This document shows, piece after piece, positions 35,819 through 43,849 of a stretch of 64,000 nucleotides of DNA; position 1 is the first letter of the stretch; each line of letters starts with the position of its first letter. The DNA is from Nocardioides pocheonensis (GTDB taxonomy: Bacteria; Actinomycetota; Actinomycetes; Propionibacteriales; Nocardioidaceae). The stretch spans positions 266,370 to 330,369 of the forward strand of contig NZ_RJSF01000040.1 in NCBI RefSeq assembly GCF_003725535.1, given 5' to 3'. Below the pieces are notes generated by a model. That model had not been told where the DNA came from. It worked only from the letters and a program-made list of their open reading frames with translations, and did no database searches. The position numbers were made by a program, and so were the translations under genes.

Positions 35819-36001
35819 ATGGCGAACAACACCGGCGCGGCCGCGGGCGGCGGCGCACTCTACGGGCTGGGCATCTTCGGTGCGCTGGTCTGGTTCTGGC
35901 AGCAGGCCGACGGCTTCTGGGAGCACGCATTCTCGCTGGTCCAGGCCGTGTTCTGGCCCGCGTGGATGGTCTACCGCGCCTTCGACGCGCTCCCGCACTG
36001 A
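35819..36001 (+). CDS. Small membrane protein, 60 residues
   Basis: ATG 35819 follows two good ribosome sites (GGAGGAGG and GGAGG). The product starts MANNTGAAAGGGALYGLG, has a hydrophobic stretch (LGIFGALVWFWQQA) and an aromatic second helix (FSLVQAVFWPAWMVYRAF). Similar tiny proteins with a GGALYGLG start are common in actinobacteria; their role is unknown. It may be cotranscribed with the PP2C gene, whose stop is 53 bases upstream, and it ends just before a long hairpin. Confidence 0.75.
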   Translation: MANNTGAAAGGGALYGLGIFGALVWFWQQADGFWEHAFSLVQAVFWPAWMVYRAFDALPH

Positions 36002-36022
36002 GCCCGGAGCCTGCCCGGAAAG

Positions 36023-36089
36023 CGGATAGTCCGGCACGTTCGGACGCTGGAATCGGGCAGATCTGCGTCGGATCGTGCCGGACTATCCG
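36023..36089. repeat. Long imperfect hairpin (25-base arms) beside tRNA-Gly
   Basis: Arms at 36023-36047 and 36065-36089 are reverse complements at 23 of 25 positions, and the outer 16 are perfect. The loop is 17 bases. It lies 21 bases after the small membrane protein stop and nine bases past the 3' end of tRNA-Gly, which is on the other strand, so it could end both transcripts. No U-tract is present, and its length is more like a REP or MITE-type element than a simple terminator. Confidence 0.6.
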
Positions 36090-36098
36090 GCGTTGCGG

Positions 36099-36169
36099 AG
36101 CGGATGACGGGAATCGAACCCGCGTAGCCAGTTTGGAAGACTGGGGCTCTACCATTGAGCTACATCCGC
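36099..36169 (-). tRNA. tRNA-Gly (anticodon TCC)
   Basis: Read on the minus strand, the 71-base gene has acceptor arm GCGGATG...CATCCGC, D-arm TAGCTCAATGGTAGAGC, anticodon loop CTTCCAA (TCC, Gly) and T-arm GGGTTCGATTCCC. The CCA end is not encoded. Length and stems fit a canonical tRNA-Gly. Confidence 0.95.
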
Positions 36170-36314
36170 GTGGCCCCGAGCCGGTGCCGGAGCACCCCGC
36201 CGAGGCCGCGCACCATGGTGCCACAGCGAGCAGCGGCCACACGATTCGGGCGGCCGCCCGCGCGTCCTCTAGACTCACCGGGCTGGTCCCGGCGGCGTCT
36301 CGCCGGGCCGCGAC

Positions 36315-36387
36315 CGGGGCGTAGCGTAGTGGCTAGCGCGCCTGCTTTGGGAGCAGGAGATCGCAGGTTCGAGTCCTGTCGCCCCGA
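36315..36387 (+). tRNA. tRNA-Pro (anticodon TGG)
   Basis: The 73-base gene has acceptor CGGGGCG...CGCCCCG, anticodon stem CCTGC...GCAGG around loop TTTGGGA (TGG, Pro) and T-arm CAGGTTCGAGTCCTG. CGGGG at the 5' end is typical of tRNA-Pro. CCA is not encoded. It is divergent from tRNA-Gly and followed 70 bases later by a gntR gene. Confidence 0.95.
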
Positions 36388-36457
36388 CCCCGTGCACCGC
36401 CGTGACGCCGAGAGTTCCGGCACCCTCCCGGTCCCCGGCGCTGGGTACGGTGCTCGC

Positions 36458-36817
36458 GTGATCTCCCTGGACGCCACGGCGAGCGAGCCGCCGTACGAGC
36501 AGATCCGCCGGCAGGTCGCCGACCAGGTCGAGCGTGGCGAGCTGCAGCCGGGAGACCGGCTGCCCACCGTGCGCGCGCTCGCCGACGAGCTCGGCCTGGC
36601 GGCGAACACCGTCGCCCGCGCCTACCGCGAGCTGGAGCACTCGGGGGTCATCGAGACGCGGGGGAGGGCCGGGAGCTTCGTCACCGGCGACCTCGTCGAG
36701 CGGCGTGCCAAGGAGGCCGCCGCGGACTACCTGACCAGGACGCGGGCGCTCGGGCTCTCCGGCCCCGAGGCGCTGGCACTGGTCCGCCGCCTGGTCGATC
36801 ACCCGGTCCGGCCCTGA
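36458..36817 (+). CDS. GntR family regulator (YhcF/YtrA-type)
   Basis: The 119-residue protein has only the winged helix domain and a short helical tail: PPYEQIRRQVADQVERGEL, LPTVRALADELGLAANTVARAYRELEHSGVIETRGRAGSFV. The missing large effector domain places it in the YtrA-like branch, which often regulates ABC transporters. GTG 36458 lies six bases after a TACGGT box (36446-36451), suggesting a leaderless start. No transporter gene is adjacent, so the target is unclear. Confidence 0.88.
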   Translation: MISLDATASEPPYEQIRRQVADQVERGELQPGDRLPTVRALADELGLAANTVARAYRELEHSGVIETRGRAGSFVTGDLVERRAKEAAADYLTRTRALGLSGPEALALVRRLVDHPVRP

Positions 36818-36861
36818 CCGGCCGCCGACCGTGATTTCGGCCGGTCACGAGGGCTGAAGTA

Positions 36862-36867
36862 GGCTGA
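36862..36867 (+). promoter_or_regulatory. Putative -10 box of tig
   Basis: TAGGCT lies 80 bases before the trigger factor start. The leader of about 70 bases ends in a strong ribosome site (AAGGAGAA at 36935-36942), unlike the leaderless genes around it. Confidence 0.5.
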
Positions 36868-36947
36868 CCTGTCGGTGTGGCGCGCCCGTGGAGAAGACGG
36901 TCTGTCGCCCCGACCGCACCGAGACCATCGCACCAAGGAGAACCCCT

Positions 36948-38351
36948 GTGAAGAGCGCCGTCGAGACGCTGAACCCCACCCGCGCCAAGCTCACCGTCGA
37001 GGTGGAGTTCGCCGAGCTCAAGCCGAGCCTGGACGCGGCGTACCAGCGCATCGCCAAGCAGGTGAACATCCCCGGCTTCCGCAAGGGCAAGGTGCCGCCC
37101 CCGGTCATCGACCGCCAGGTCGGCCGCGGGGTGGTGCTCGACGAGGCGATCAACGAGGCGCTCCCGAAGCTGTACGTGCAGGCGCTCGAGGAGAACGACC
37201 TCCAGCCGCTGGCCCAGCCCGAGATCGACATCACCCGGTTCGAGGACAACTCCACCCTGGAGTTCACCGCCGAGGTCGACGTGCGGCCCACCATCGACGT
37301 GCCGGCGTACGACGACCTGACCATCCAGGTCGACGACATCGTCGTGACCGACGACGAGGTCGAGGAGCAGGTGCAGAACCTCCGCGAGCGGTTCGCGACG
37401 CTCAAGGACGTCGAGCGCCCCGTCCAGGACGGCGACGTGGTCACCATCGACCTGGTCGCGAGCAAGGGCGGCGAGACCGTCGAGGGCGGCGAGGTCAACG
37501 GCTACTCCTACAAGGTCGGGTCGGGCCAGCTGATCGACGGCGTCGACGAGGCCCTGACCGGGCTGAGCGTCGGCGAGGAGAAGACCTTCCAGAGCCAGCT
37601 GCTCGGCGGCGAGGCCGCCGGCGAGGACGTCGACGTGCTGGTCAAGGTCTCCTCGGTCAAGGAGCAGGAGCTGCCCGAGTTCGACGACGACTTCGCCCAG
37701 ACCGCCTCGGAGTTCGACACGGCCGAGGAGCTGCGCGAGGACGTCCGCACCCGCCTCGAGCGCGGCAAGCGCCTCGAGCAGGCTGCCGCCGCCCGTGACG
37801 CGGTCCTCGAGAAGCTGCTCGACAGCGCCGAGATCCCGCTCCCCGAGGCGACCGTGGGCGCCGAGATCGCGGGTCGCCGCCAGGAGATCGAGCAGCAGCT
37901 CATGTACGCCGGGCTGACCATGGAGCAGTACCTCGACAACGAGAAGCAGACCGTCGACGAGTTCGAGGCGGACCTCGAGAAGCGCGTCCGCGATGCGATG
38001 GCCGCCCAGTTCCTGCTCGACGAGGTCGCCAAGAAGGAGCAGATCGGCGTCGACCAGGCCGAGCTCTCCCAGCACCTGATGCGGCGGGCCCAGCAGTCCG
38101 GGCAGAACCCCGACGACTTCGTGAAGCACATGGTCGAGCACAACCACATCCCGGAGATGGTCTCGGAGGTCGTGCGCGGCAAGGCCCTGGCGATGATCGT
38201 GGAGGGTGCCACCGTCACCGACGCCTCCGGCAACCACGTGGAGCTGAAGAACCTCCGTCCCGACGGCACCATCGGCGAGCCCGAGGCGCAGGCGGACGAC
38301 GCGGCCGAGGCCGCCGACGAGGGCTCCGAGAAGGACTCCGCCGGGGAGTGA
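36948..38351 (+). CDS. tig: Trigger factor
   Basis: A ribosome-bound chaperone and peptidyl-prolyl isomerase that meets nascent chains at the exit tunnel. The 467-residue protein has the ribosome-binding signature GFRKGKVP (about residues 46-53), an FKBP-type domain (about 155-240) and the long helical C-domain, plus an acidic Glu/Asp/Ala-rich tail as usual in actinobacteria. GTG 36948 follows AAGGAGAA by five bases. It lies upstream of clpP1-clpP2-clpX as in many bacteria, with a hydrolase and an SRPBCC gene in between. Confidence 0.95.
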   Translation: MKSAVETLNPTRAKLTVEVEFAELKPSLDAAYQRIAKQVNIPGFRKGKVPPPVIDRQVGRGVVLDEAINEALPKLYVQALEENDLQPLAQPEIDITRFEDNSTLEFTAEVDVRPTIDVPAYDDLTIQVDDIVVTDDEVEEQVQNLRERFATLKDVERPVQDGDVVTIDLVASKGGETVEGGEVNGYSYKVGSGQLIDGVDEALTGLSVGEEKTFQSQLLGGEAAGEDVDVLVKVSSVKEQELPEFDDDFAQTASEFDTAEELREDVRTRLERGKRLEQAAAARDAVLEKLLDSAEIPLPEATVGAEIAGRRQEIEQQLMYAGLTMEQYLDNEKQTVDEFEADLEKRVRDAMAAQFLLDEVAKKEQIGVDQAELSQHLMRRAQQSGQNPDDFVKHMVEHNHIPEMVSEVVRGKALAMIVEGATVTDASGNHVELKNLRPDGTIGEPEAQADDAAEAADEGSEKDSAGE

Positions 38352-38356
38352 CCGCC

Positions 38357-38378
38357 TCAGTGGACGATTGTTCACTGA
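38357..38378. promoter_or_regulatory. 22-bp imperfect dyad upstream of hydrolase gene
   Basis: TCAGTG (38357-38362) and CACTGA (38373-38378) flank a partly symmetric centre (AC.AT..T). The site is five bases after the tig stop and 64 bases before the hydrolase start, so it could be an operator or part of the tig 3' end. Confidence 0.35.
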
Positions 38379-38390
38379 TTGTGATGCAGC

Positions 38391-38430
38391 ACGCAGCCGT
38401 GGGTCGTTGACACTCGATCCGCGGCTGCGT
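38391..38430. terminator. 9-bp inverted repeat between tig and hydrolase gene
   Basis: ACGCAGCCG (38391-38399) pairs with CGGCTGCGT (38422-38430) around a 22-base loop. It may be a weak terminator for tig; there is no U-tract and the loop is long. Confidence 0.35.
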
Positions 38431-38442
38431 TGACTTCCGGCC

Positions 38443-39693
38443 ATGTCGCAGACCACGCGTCCGAGCCCCCGGAGCCGCCGTGACCGCGCGGGGGTGCTCG
38501 AGGCCGCCGCGCTCGCCACGGAGCACGCGGAGAGCCTGGTGCTCTCGGCCGCTCGCGACATCCACGGCTCGGTGGCCGGCCGCGTGCACGGCGTGCTGGA
38601 CCGCGTCGCCGGCGGCCCCACGATCAGCCACCGGGCCCACGACGGCATCTCGCGCGTCGTGTACGGCGGGGTCGGGCTCGGCCTGAAGGCGGCGACCCGG
38701 GGCCTGCGGGCCGCGGACCGCCTCGGTCTCGGCGGCCCGATCGAGGACTCCCCGCGCGGCCGCTTCGTGGTCTCGGCGGTCAACGGCCTGATCGGCGACC
38801 GGCTCGTCGCCGAGGGGTCGCTGCTCGCCATCGAGGCGGGTGTGCGGCACCGGGGGCGCGACGTGCCCCTCGACCCGGGCTCGCTGGCCGCGGCCTTCCC
38901 CGAGGCCTCGGACGCGCTCGTGGTCTTCGTGCACGGGCTGTGCGAGACCGAGCACTACTGGGACCGGCGCAGCCGGCCCCGCCCGGCGGACGGCCGCACG
39001 CACCCGTCGTACGGCGCCCGGCTCGCGGCCGACGAGGGTTGGTCCCCGGTCTACGTGCGGGCGAACACCGGCCTGCCGATCGCTGAGTCCGGGGTGGCCC
39101 TGAGCTCCCTGCTCACCCGACTCGTCGAGGCCTGGCCGACCGAGGTGCGCCGGATCGCGCTGGTCGGCCACTCGATGGGCGGGCTGATCGTCCGCAGCGC
39201 CTGCGCGGTCAGCACGGCGGCCGACCGCGACTGGACCGAGCACGTCACCGACGTGGTGCTGCTCGGCGCGCCCCACCTGGGCTCTCCGGTGGAGAGGAGC
39301 ATCGCGCGCGGCGTGCGGCTGGCCAACAAGGTGCCCGAGCTGACCCCGTTCGCGCGCGTGTTCGAGCAACGCTCCGCGGGGGTCCTGGACCTGCACGACG
39401 GGCCGGCCGACGAGGTCGCGCACGTGCCGCACGCGCGCTACCACCTGGTCGCGGCGACGCTCACCCGCTCGTCCCGGCACCCGCTGGCCTCGACCGTCGG
39501 CGACCTCCTCGTGCCGTTCCGGTCCGCGGCCGGCCTGCTGCCCACCGGCGAGGAGATCTTCCCCGGCGCGGACGTCCTCCACGTGCCGTCCGCCGACCAC
39601 TTCGACCTGCTCAACCACGACGCGGTCTACGAGGCCCTCCGCGGGTGGCTGGCCCACGCGAGTGCCCGCACGTCCTCGGGGAGGCCGGCATGA
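38443..39693 (+). CDS. Alpha/beta hydrolase, lipase or PGAP1-like
   Basis: The 416-residue protein has an N-terminal helical region (about 1-140) with Gly/Ala-rich amphipathic segments, then a hydrolase core with VVFVHGLCET (oxyanion strand), GHSMGGLIVRSA (Ser nucleophile, about residue 244) and LLGAPHLGSPVE, as in the PGAP1/lipase group that acts on lipid-linked substrates. The likely catalytic His is in SADHFDLL. No signal peptide is obvious. The stop overlaps the start of the SRPBCC gene (ATGA). Confidence 0.8.
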   Translation: MSQTTRPSPRSRRDRAGVLEAAALATEHAESLVLSAARDIHGSVAGRVHGVLDRVAGGPTISHRAHDGISRVVYGGVGLGLKAATRGLRAADRLGLGGPIEDSPRGRFVVSAVNGLIGDRLVAEGSLLAIEAGVRHRGRDVPLDPGSLAAAFPEASDALVVFVHGLCETEHYWDRRSRPRPADGRTHPSYGARLAADEGWSPVYVRANTGLPIAESGVALSSLLTRLVEAWPTEVRRIALVGHSMGGLIVRSACAVSTAADRDWTEHVTDVVLLGAPHLGSPVERSIARGVRLANKVPELTPFARVFEQRSAGVLDLHDGPADEVAHVPHARYHLVAATLTRSSRHPLASTVGDLLVPFRSAAGLLPTGEEIFPGADVLHVPSADHFDLLNHDAVYEALRGWLAHASARTSSGRPA

Positions 39694-40157
39694 GCGCGGC
39701 GGCAGCGCGCGAGCTGCGGGCCGAGACCACGATCGCCGCGCCGCCGGCGACCGTGTGGGCCGCGCTCGCGGACCTGCGCCGGATGCCCGAGTGGAGCCCC
39801 GAGCTGCTCCGGATGGTCCCGCTGCGGTCCGGTGGGCTCCGGCTCGGCCAGCAGTACGTCGGCGTCAACCGTCGCAAGGCGGTCGTGTGGCCGACCCGCA
39901 GCGTGGTGGCCGCCCTGGAGCCGGAGCGCACGCTCGCCTGGGACACCCGGTCCAGCGGCGCCCGCTGGATCTACGAGCTGAGCCCGGAGGGCGTCGGCAC
40001 CCGGGTGGTGCACCGTCGGCCGGTTCCGAAGCGGATCACGCTCGTGAGCCGCGTCTTCGCCCCGCTCTTCCTCGGCGGCTCGGACGGCCACGCCGACGAG
40101 CTCGAGCAGGGCATGGCGCAGACGCTCGCCCGGCTCAAGGCGGCGCTCGAGCGCTGA
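39690..40157 (+). CDS. SRPBCC (START-like) family protein
   Basis: The 155-residue polyketide-cyclase/SRPBCC fold begins ETTIAAPPATVWAALADLRRMPEWSPE, the standard opening of this group, and ends with a long C-terminal helix (MAQTLARLKAAL). Such proteins bind hydrophobic ligands in a cavity; the ligand is unknown. ATG 39690 overlaps the hydrolase stop, so a shared lipid-related role is possible. Confidence 0.85.
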   Translation: MSAAAARELRAETTIAAPPATVWAALADLRRMPEWSPELLRMVPLRSGGLRLGQQYVGVNRRKAVVWPTRSVVAALEPERTLAWDTRSSGARWIYELSPEGVGTRVVHRRPVPKRITLVSRVFAPLFLGGSDGHADELEQGMAQTLARLKAALER

Positions 40158-40182
40158 GCCGGATCGGGTGGTCCAGTACCGA

Positions 40183-40243
40183 ATCCGCTGTGGGCGAACA
40201 TCGACCCTTTGCCCGTGGATTTGCGGGCGGGTACGTCTAGGGT
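40183..40243 (+). promoter_or_regulatory. clpP1P2 promoter with ClgR-like box
   Basis: CGC-TGTGG-GCG (40186-40196) matches the CGC-N5-GCG core described for the Clp regulator ClgR, and GCGAAC on the right adds the outer half-site. A -10 TAGGGT lies at 40238-40243, seven bases before GTG 40251. No good -35 is seen at the usual distance, in line with activator-dependent transcription. Confidence 0.45.
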
Positions 40244-40250
40244 CAGGTGC

Positions 40251-40904
40251 GTGAACCAGATCTCCCTGACGACAGCGCCCTCCGCGACGGGCCCCCAGAT
40301 GAACGGCGGGGCCGGCATGAACGGCCTCGACGACCACATCTACCAGCGGCTGCTCCGTGAGCGGATCATCTTCCTCGGCTCCGAGGTCCGCGACCAGAAC
40401 GCCAACGCGATCTGCGCGCAGCTCCTGCTGCTCTCCGCGGAGGACCCTGAGGCGGACATCTTCCTCCACATCAACAGCCCCGGCGGCTCGGTCGACTCGG
40501 GCATGGCGATCTACGACACGATGAACTACATCCCCAACGACGTCGCCACCGTCGGCATGGGCCTGGCGGCCTCGATGGGCCAGTTCCTGCTCTGCGCCGG
40601 CGCGAAGGGCAAGCGCTACGCCCTCCCGCACGCCCGGATCATGATGCACCAGCCCTCGGGCGGCATGGGCGGCTCGGCCTCCGACATCAAGATCCAGGCG
40701 CAGCAGTCGCTGCACATCAAGCAGGTGCTGTTCGAGCTGATCGCGCAGCACACCGGGCAGGAGCTCGACCAGGTCGAGCGCGACGCCGATCGCGACCGCT
40801 GGTTCACCGCACCGGAGGCCAAGGAGTACGGCTTCATCGACCACGTGATCACCAGCGCCCTCCAGGCCGCCGACGAGGGCCGTCCGGCCCGGAACAAGGA
40901 CTGA
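40251..40904 (+). CDS. clpP1: ATP-dependent Clp protease proteolytic subunit 1
   Basis: The 217-residue serine protease forms rings that degrade substrates unfolded by ClpX or ClpC. The catalytic Ser108 is in [11 protein letters not shown] and His133 in MMHQPSGG. The propeptide (about 1-20) is longer than usual for ClpP2. GTG 40251 is chosen because of the -10 box at 40238. The stop is four bases from clpP2. Two unlike ClpP subunits are typical of actinobacteria, where they form a mixed tetradecamer. Confidence 0.95.
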   Translation: MNQISLTTAPSATGPQMNGGAGMNGLDDHIYQRLLRERIIFLGSEVRDQNANAICAQLLLLSAEDPEADIFLHINSPGGSVDSGMAIYDTMNYIPNDVATVGMGLAASMGQFLLCAGAKGKRYALPHARIMMHQPSGGMGGSASDIKIQAQQSLHIKQVLFELIAQHTGQELDQVERDADRDRWFTAPEAKEYGFIDHVITSALQAADEGRPARNKD

Positions 40905-40907
40905 GAC

Positions 40908-41513
40908 ATGAACTACTACATCCCCCAGTGGGAAGAGCGGACGTCGTACGGCTTCCGGCGCATCGACCCGTACGCCAAGCTCTTCGAGGACCGGATCATC
41001 TTCCTCGGCACCCCGATCAGCGACGACATCGCCAACGCGGTCATGGCCCAGCTGCTGTGCCTCGAGTCGATGGACCCCGACCGGGACATCAGCATCTACA
41101 TCAACAGCCCGGGTGGCTCGTTCACGGCGATGACCGCGATCTACGACACCATGCGGTTCATCCAGCCGGACGTGCAGACCGTGTGCCTGGGCCAGGCGGC
41201 CTCGGCGGCGGCGATCCTGCTGGCGGCCGGCACGCCGGGGAAGCGGATGGCGCTGCCGAACAGCCGGATCCTGATCCACCAGCCGTACACCGAGGGCACC
41301 TACGGCCAGTCCTCGGACATCGAGATCCAGGCCAACGAGATCCTGCGGATGCGTGAGCTGCTCGAGGTGATGATCGCCGAGCACTCCGGGAAGACGCAGG
41401 AGGAGGTCAGCCTCGACATCGAGCGCGACAAGATCCTGACCGCTCAGGGAGCGGTCGACTACGGCCTGATCGACTCGATCCTGGAGTCCCGGAAGGCCGC
41501 GGCCCTCGTCTGA
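40908..41513 (+). CDS. clpP2: ATP-dependent Clp protease proteolytic subunit 2
   Basis: The 201-residue partner of ClpP1 has catalytic Ser99 ([14 protein letters not shown]) and His124 (ILIHQPYT). It starts [11 protein letters not shown] and lacks a long propeptide. It follows clpP1 by three bases, with AAGGAC as ribosome site. Confidence 0.95.
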   Translation: MNYYIPQWEERTSYGFRRIDPYAKLFEDRIIFLGTPISDDIANAVMAQLLCLESMDPDRDISIYINSPGGSFTAMTAIYDTMRFIQPDVQTVCLGQAASAAAILLAAGTPGKRMALPNSRILIHQPYTEGTYGQSSDIEIQANEILRMRELLEVMIAEHSGKTQEEVSLDIERDKILTAQGAVDYGLIDSILESRKAAALV

Positions 41514-41670
41514 GGGCGTGCCGCGTTTGTGTCGTGTCCGGCCCCAAACCGCGCCCGAACGGGGTACGGTCGGAGGAGCGCACGACGCCAGCGCAGTGGC
41601 CTGCGGGTCCTGATGGTGCAGTGAACTGACGCCGACGTCCGGTCGGCACGGATGAGGGGAGACGTCGCCC

Positions 41671-42954
<1,284 letters not shown>

Positions 42955-43223
42955 TCCGAGCCGCGTCAGCGGATCGGATCGATGGTGGTGAGCAGCGAGC
43001 GCGACCGAGGCACGAGGTCGCGACCGAGCGTGCCGAAACCTGGTGACGGGCGCGCAGAGGCGACGTACGCGCCAGCGGCCTCGATCGCTGGTTGATCTCT
43101 CCGCTGCATGGCCCGATCGGGTCATGTGCACGCGTTCACGAGGCCCCTAGCCTGTGAGGTGGACGAGGGAGAACGCCCACGAGCCGGCGCGTCCAGGCTC
43201 TGCAACTCGGGAGAGAGTCAACT

Positions 43224-43790
43224 GTGAACGCGAACCACGCGCGGCCGATGCTGGCGTTCTGGGTGCTCGCGGCCGTGGCCGCGTTGATCACCGGCCTCGG
43301 CCTGCGCGACGGCGGCTCCGCGGTGACGGTGCGCGCGGGGTCACCCTCCCCGGTGAGCCGCAGCGGGTCGCCCGAGCTCGTCCTCGGTGGTCAGCTGCGT
43401 TCGGTCCCCGGCGCCCAGTCCACCGGCGCGTCGCGCGTGGGCGCGCTCTCCGCCGCCGCGGTCGAGTACGCCGCCCGGGAGGCCGCCTCGGCCTCGGCAT
43501 CGGCGTCGGCGTCGGCGTCGGCGGACCATGCCTCCGTCTCCGCCCCGACGGCACGGAAGAAGAAGTCCGCCTCGAGCAGCGCCGGCACGCCGCTGACGAC
43601 AGCGTCGGCGTCCGCAACCACCTCGCCGGCGCCACGGCCGGACCGGAGGCACCACCACGGGTCCGGCACCGGGTCGACCACCGTCACGGCCACGGCGACG
43701 ACCAGCCCGACCAGCACCTCGCCGGGCAAGGGACACCAGGGCACGCCGGGACAGGGGTCCGGCGGGCCGGGGAACTCCGCCGGGCACTGA
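43224..43790 (+). CDS. Ala/Ser/Thr/Pro-rich exported or membrane-anchored protein, function unknown
   Basis: GTG 43224 follows a GGGAGAGAG site. The 188-residue protein has one N-terminal hydrophobic segment (MLAFWVLAAVAALITGLGL, about 9-27), then a low-complexity exterior rich in Ala, Ser, Thr, Pro and Gly. A six-copy TCGGCN hexamer repeat (43488-43523) encodes an alternating Ser-Ala run. It resembles wall-spanning linkers. The gap from clpX (269 bases) holds a TAGCCT box at 43148-43153 and no other feature that I can support. Confidence 0.5.
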   Translation: MNANHARPMLAFWVLAAVAALITGLGLRDGGSAVTVRAGSPSPVSRSGSPELVLGGQLRSVPGAQSTGASRVGALSAAAVEYAAREAASASASASASASADHASVSAPTARKKKSASSSAGTPLTTASASATTSPAPRPDRRHHHGSGTGSTTVTATATTSPTSTSPGKGHQGTPGQGSGGPGNSAGH

Positions 43791-43849
43791 GCCACGGGCA
43801 GCTGCTCGGGCAGCCTGCTCGGGGCCGCGCGCCGGCGGGGCCCGGCCGG

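Noticed and set aside
36099-36387. tRNA-linked integrative element
   Set aside because: No integrase, no duplicated tRNA end and no foreign gene was seen next to either tRNA. Only the hairpin at 36023-36089 is unusual.
41514-41670. Short Cys-rich or leader ORF between clpP2 and clpX
   Set aside because: Frames here are short, lack ribosome sites and show no biased composition. The gap is better read as a clpX leader or promoter region.
42955-43223. Small gene or RNA in the 269-base gap after clpX
   Set aside because: No good start with ribosome site, no stable hairpin and no known RNA pattern was seen. Only a TAGCCT box at 43148-43153 could be noted.
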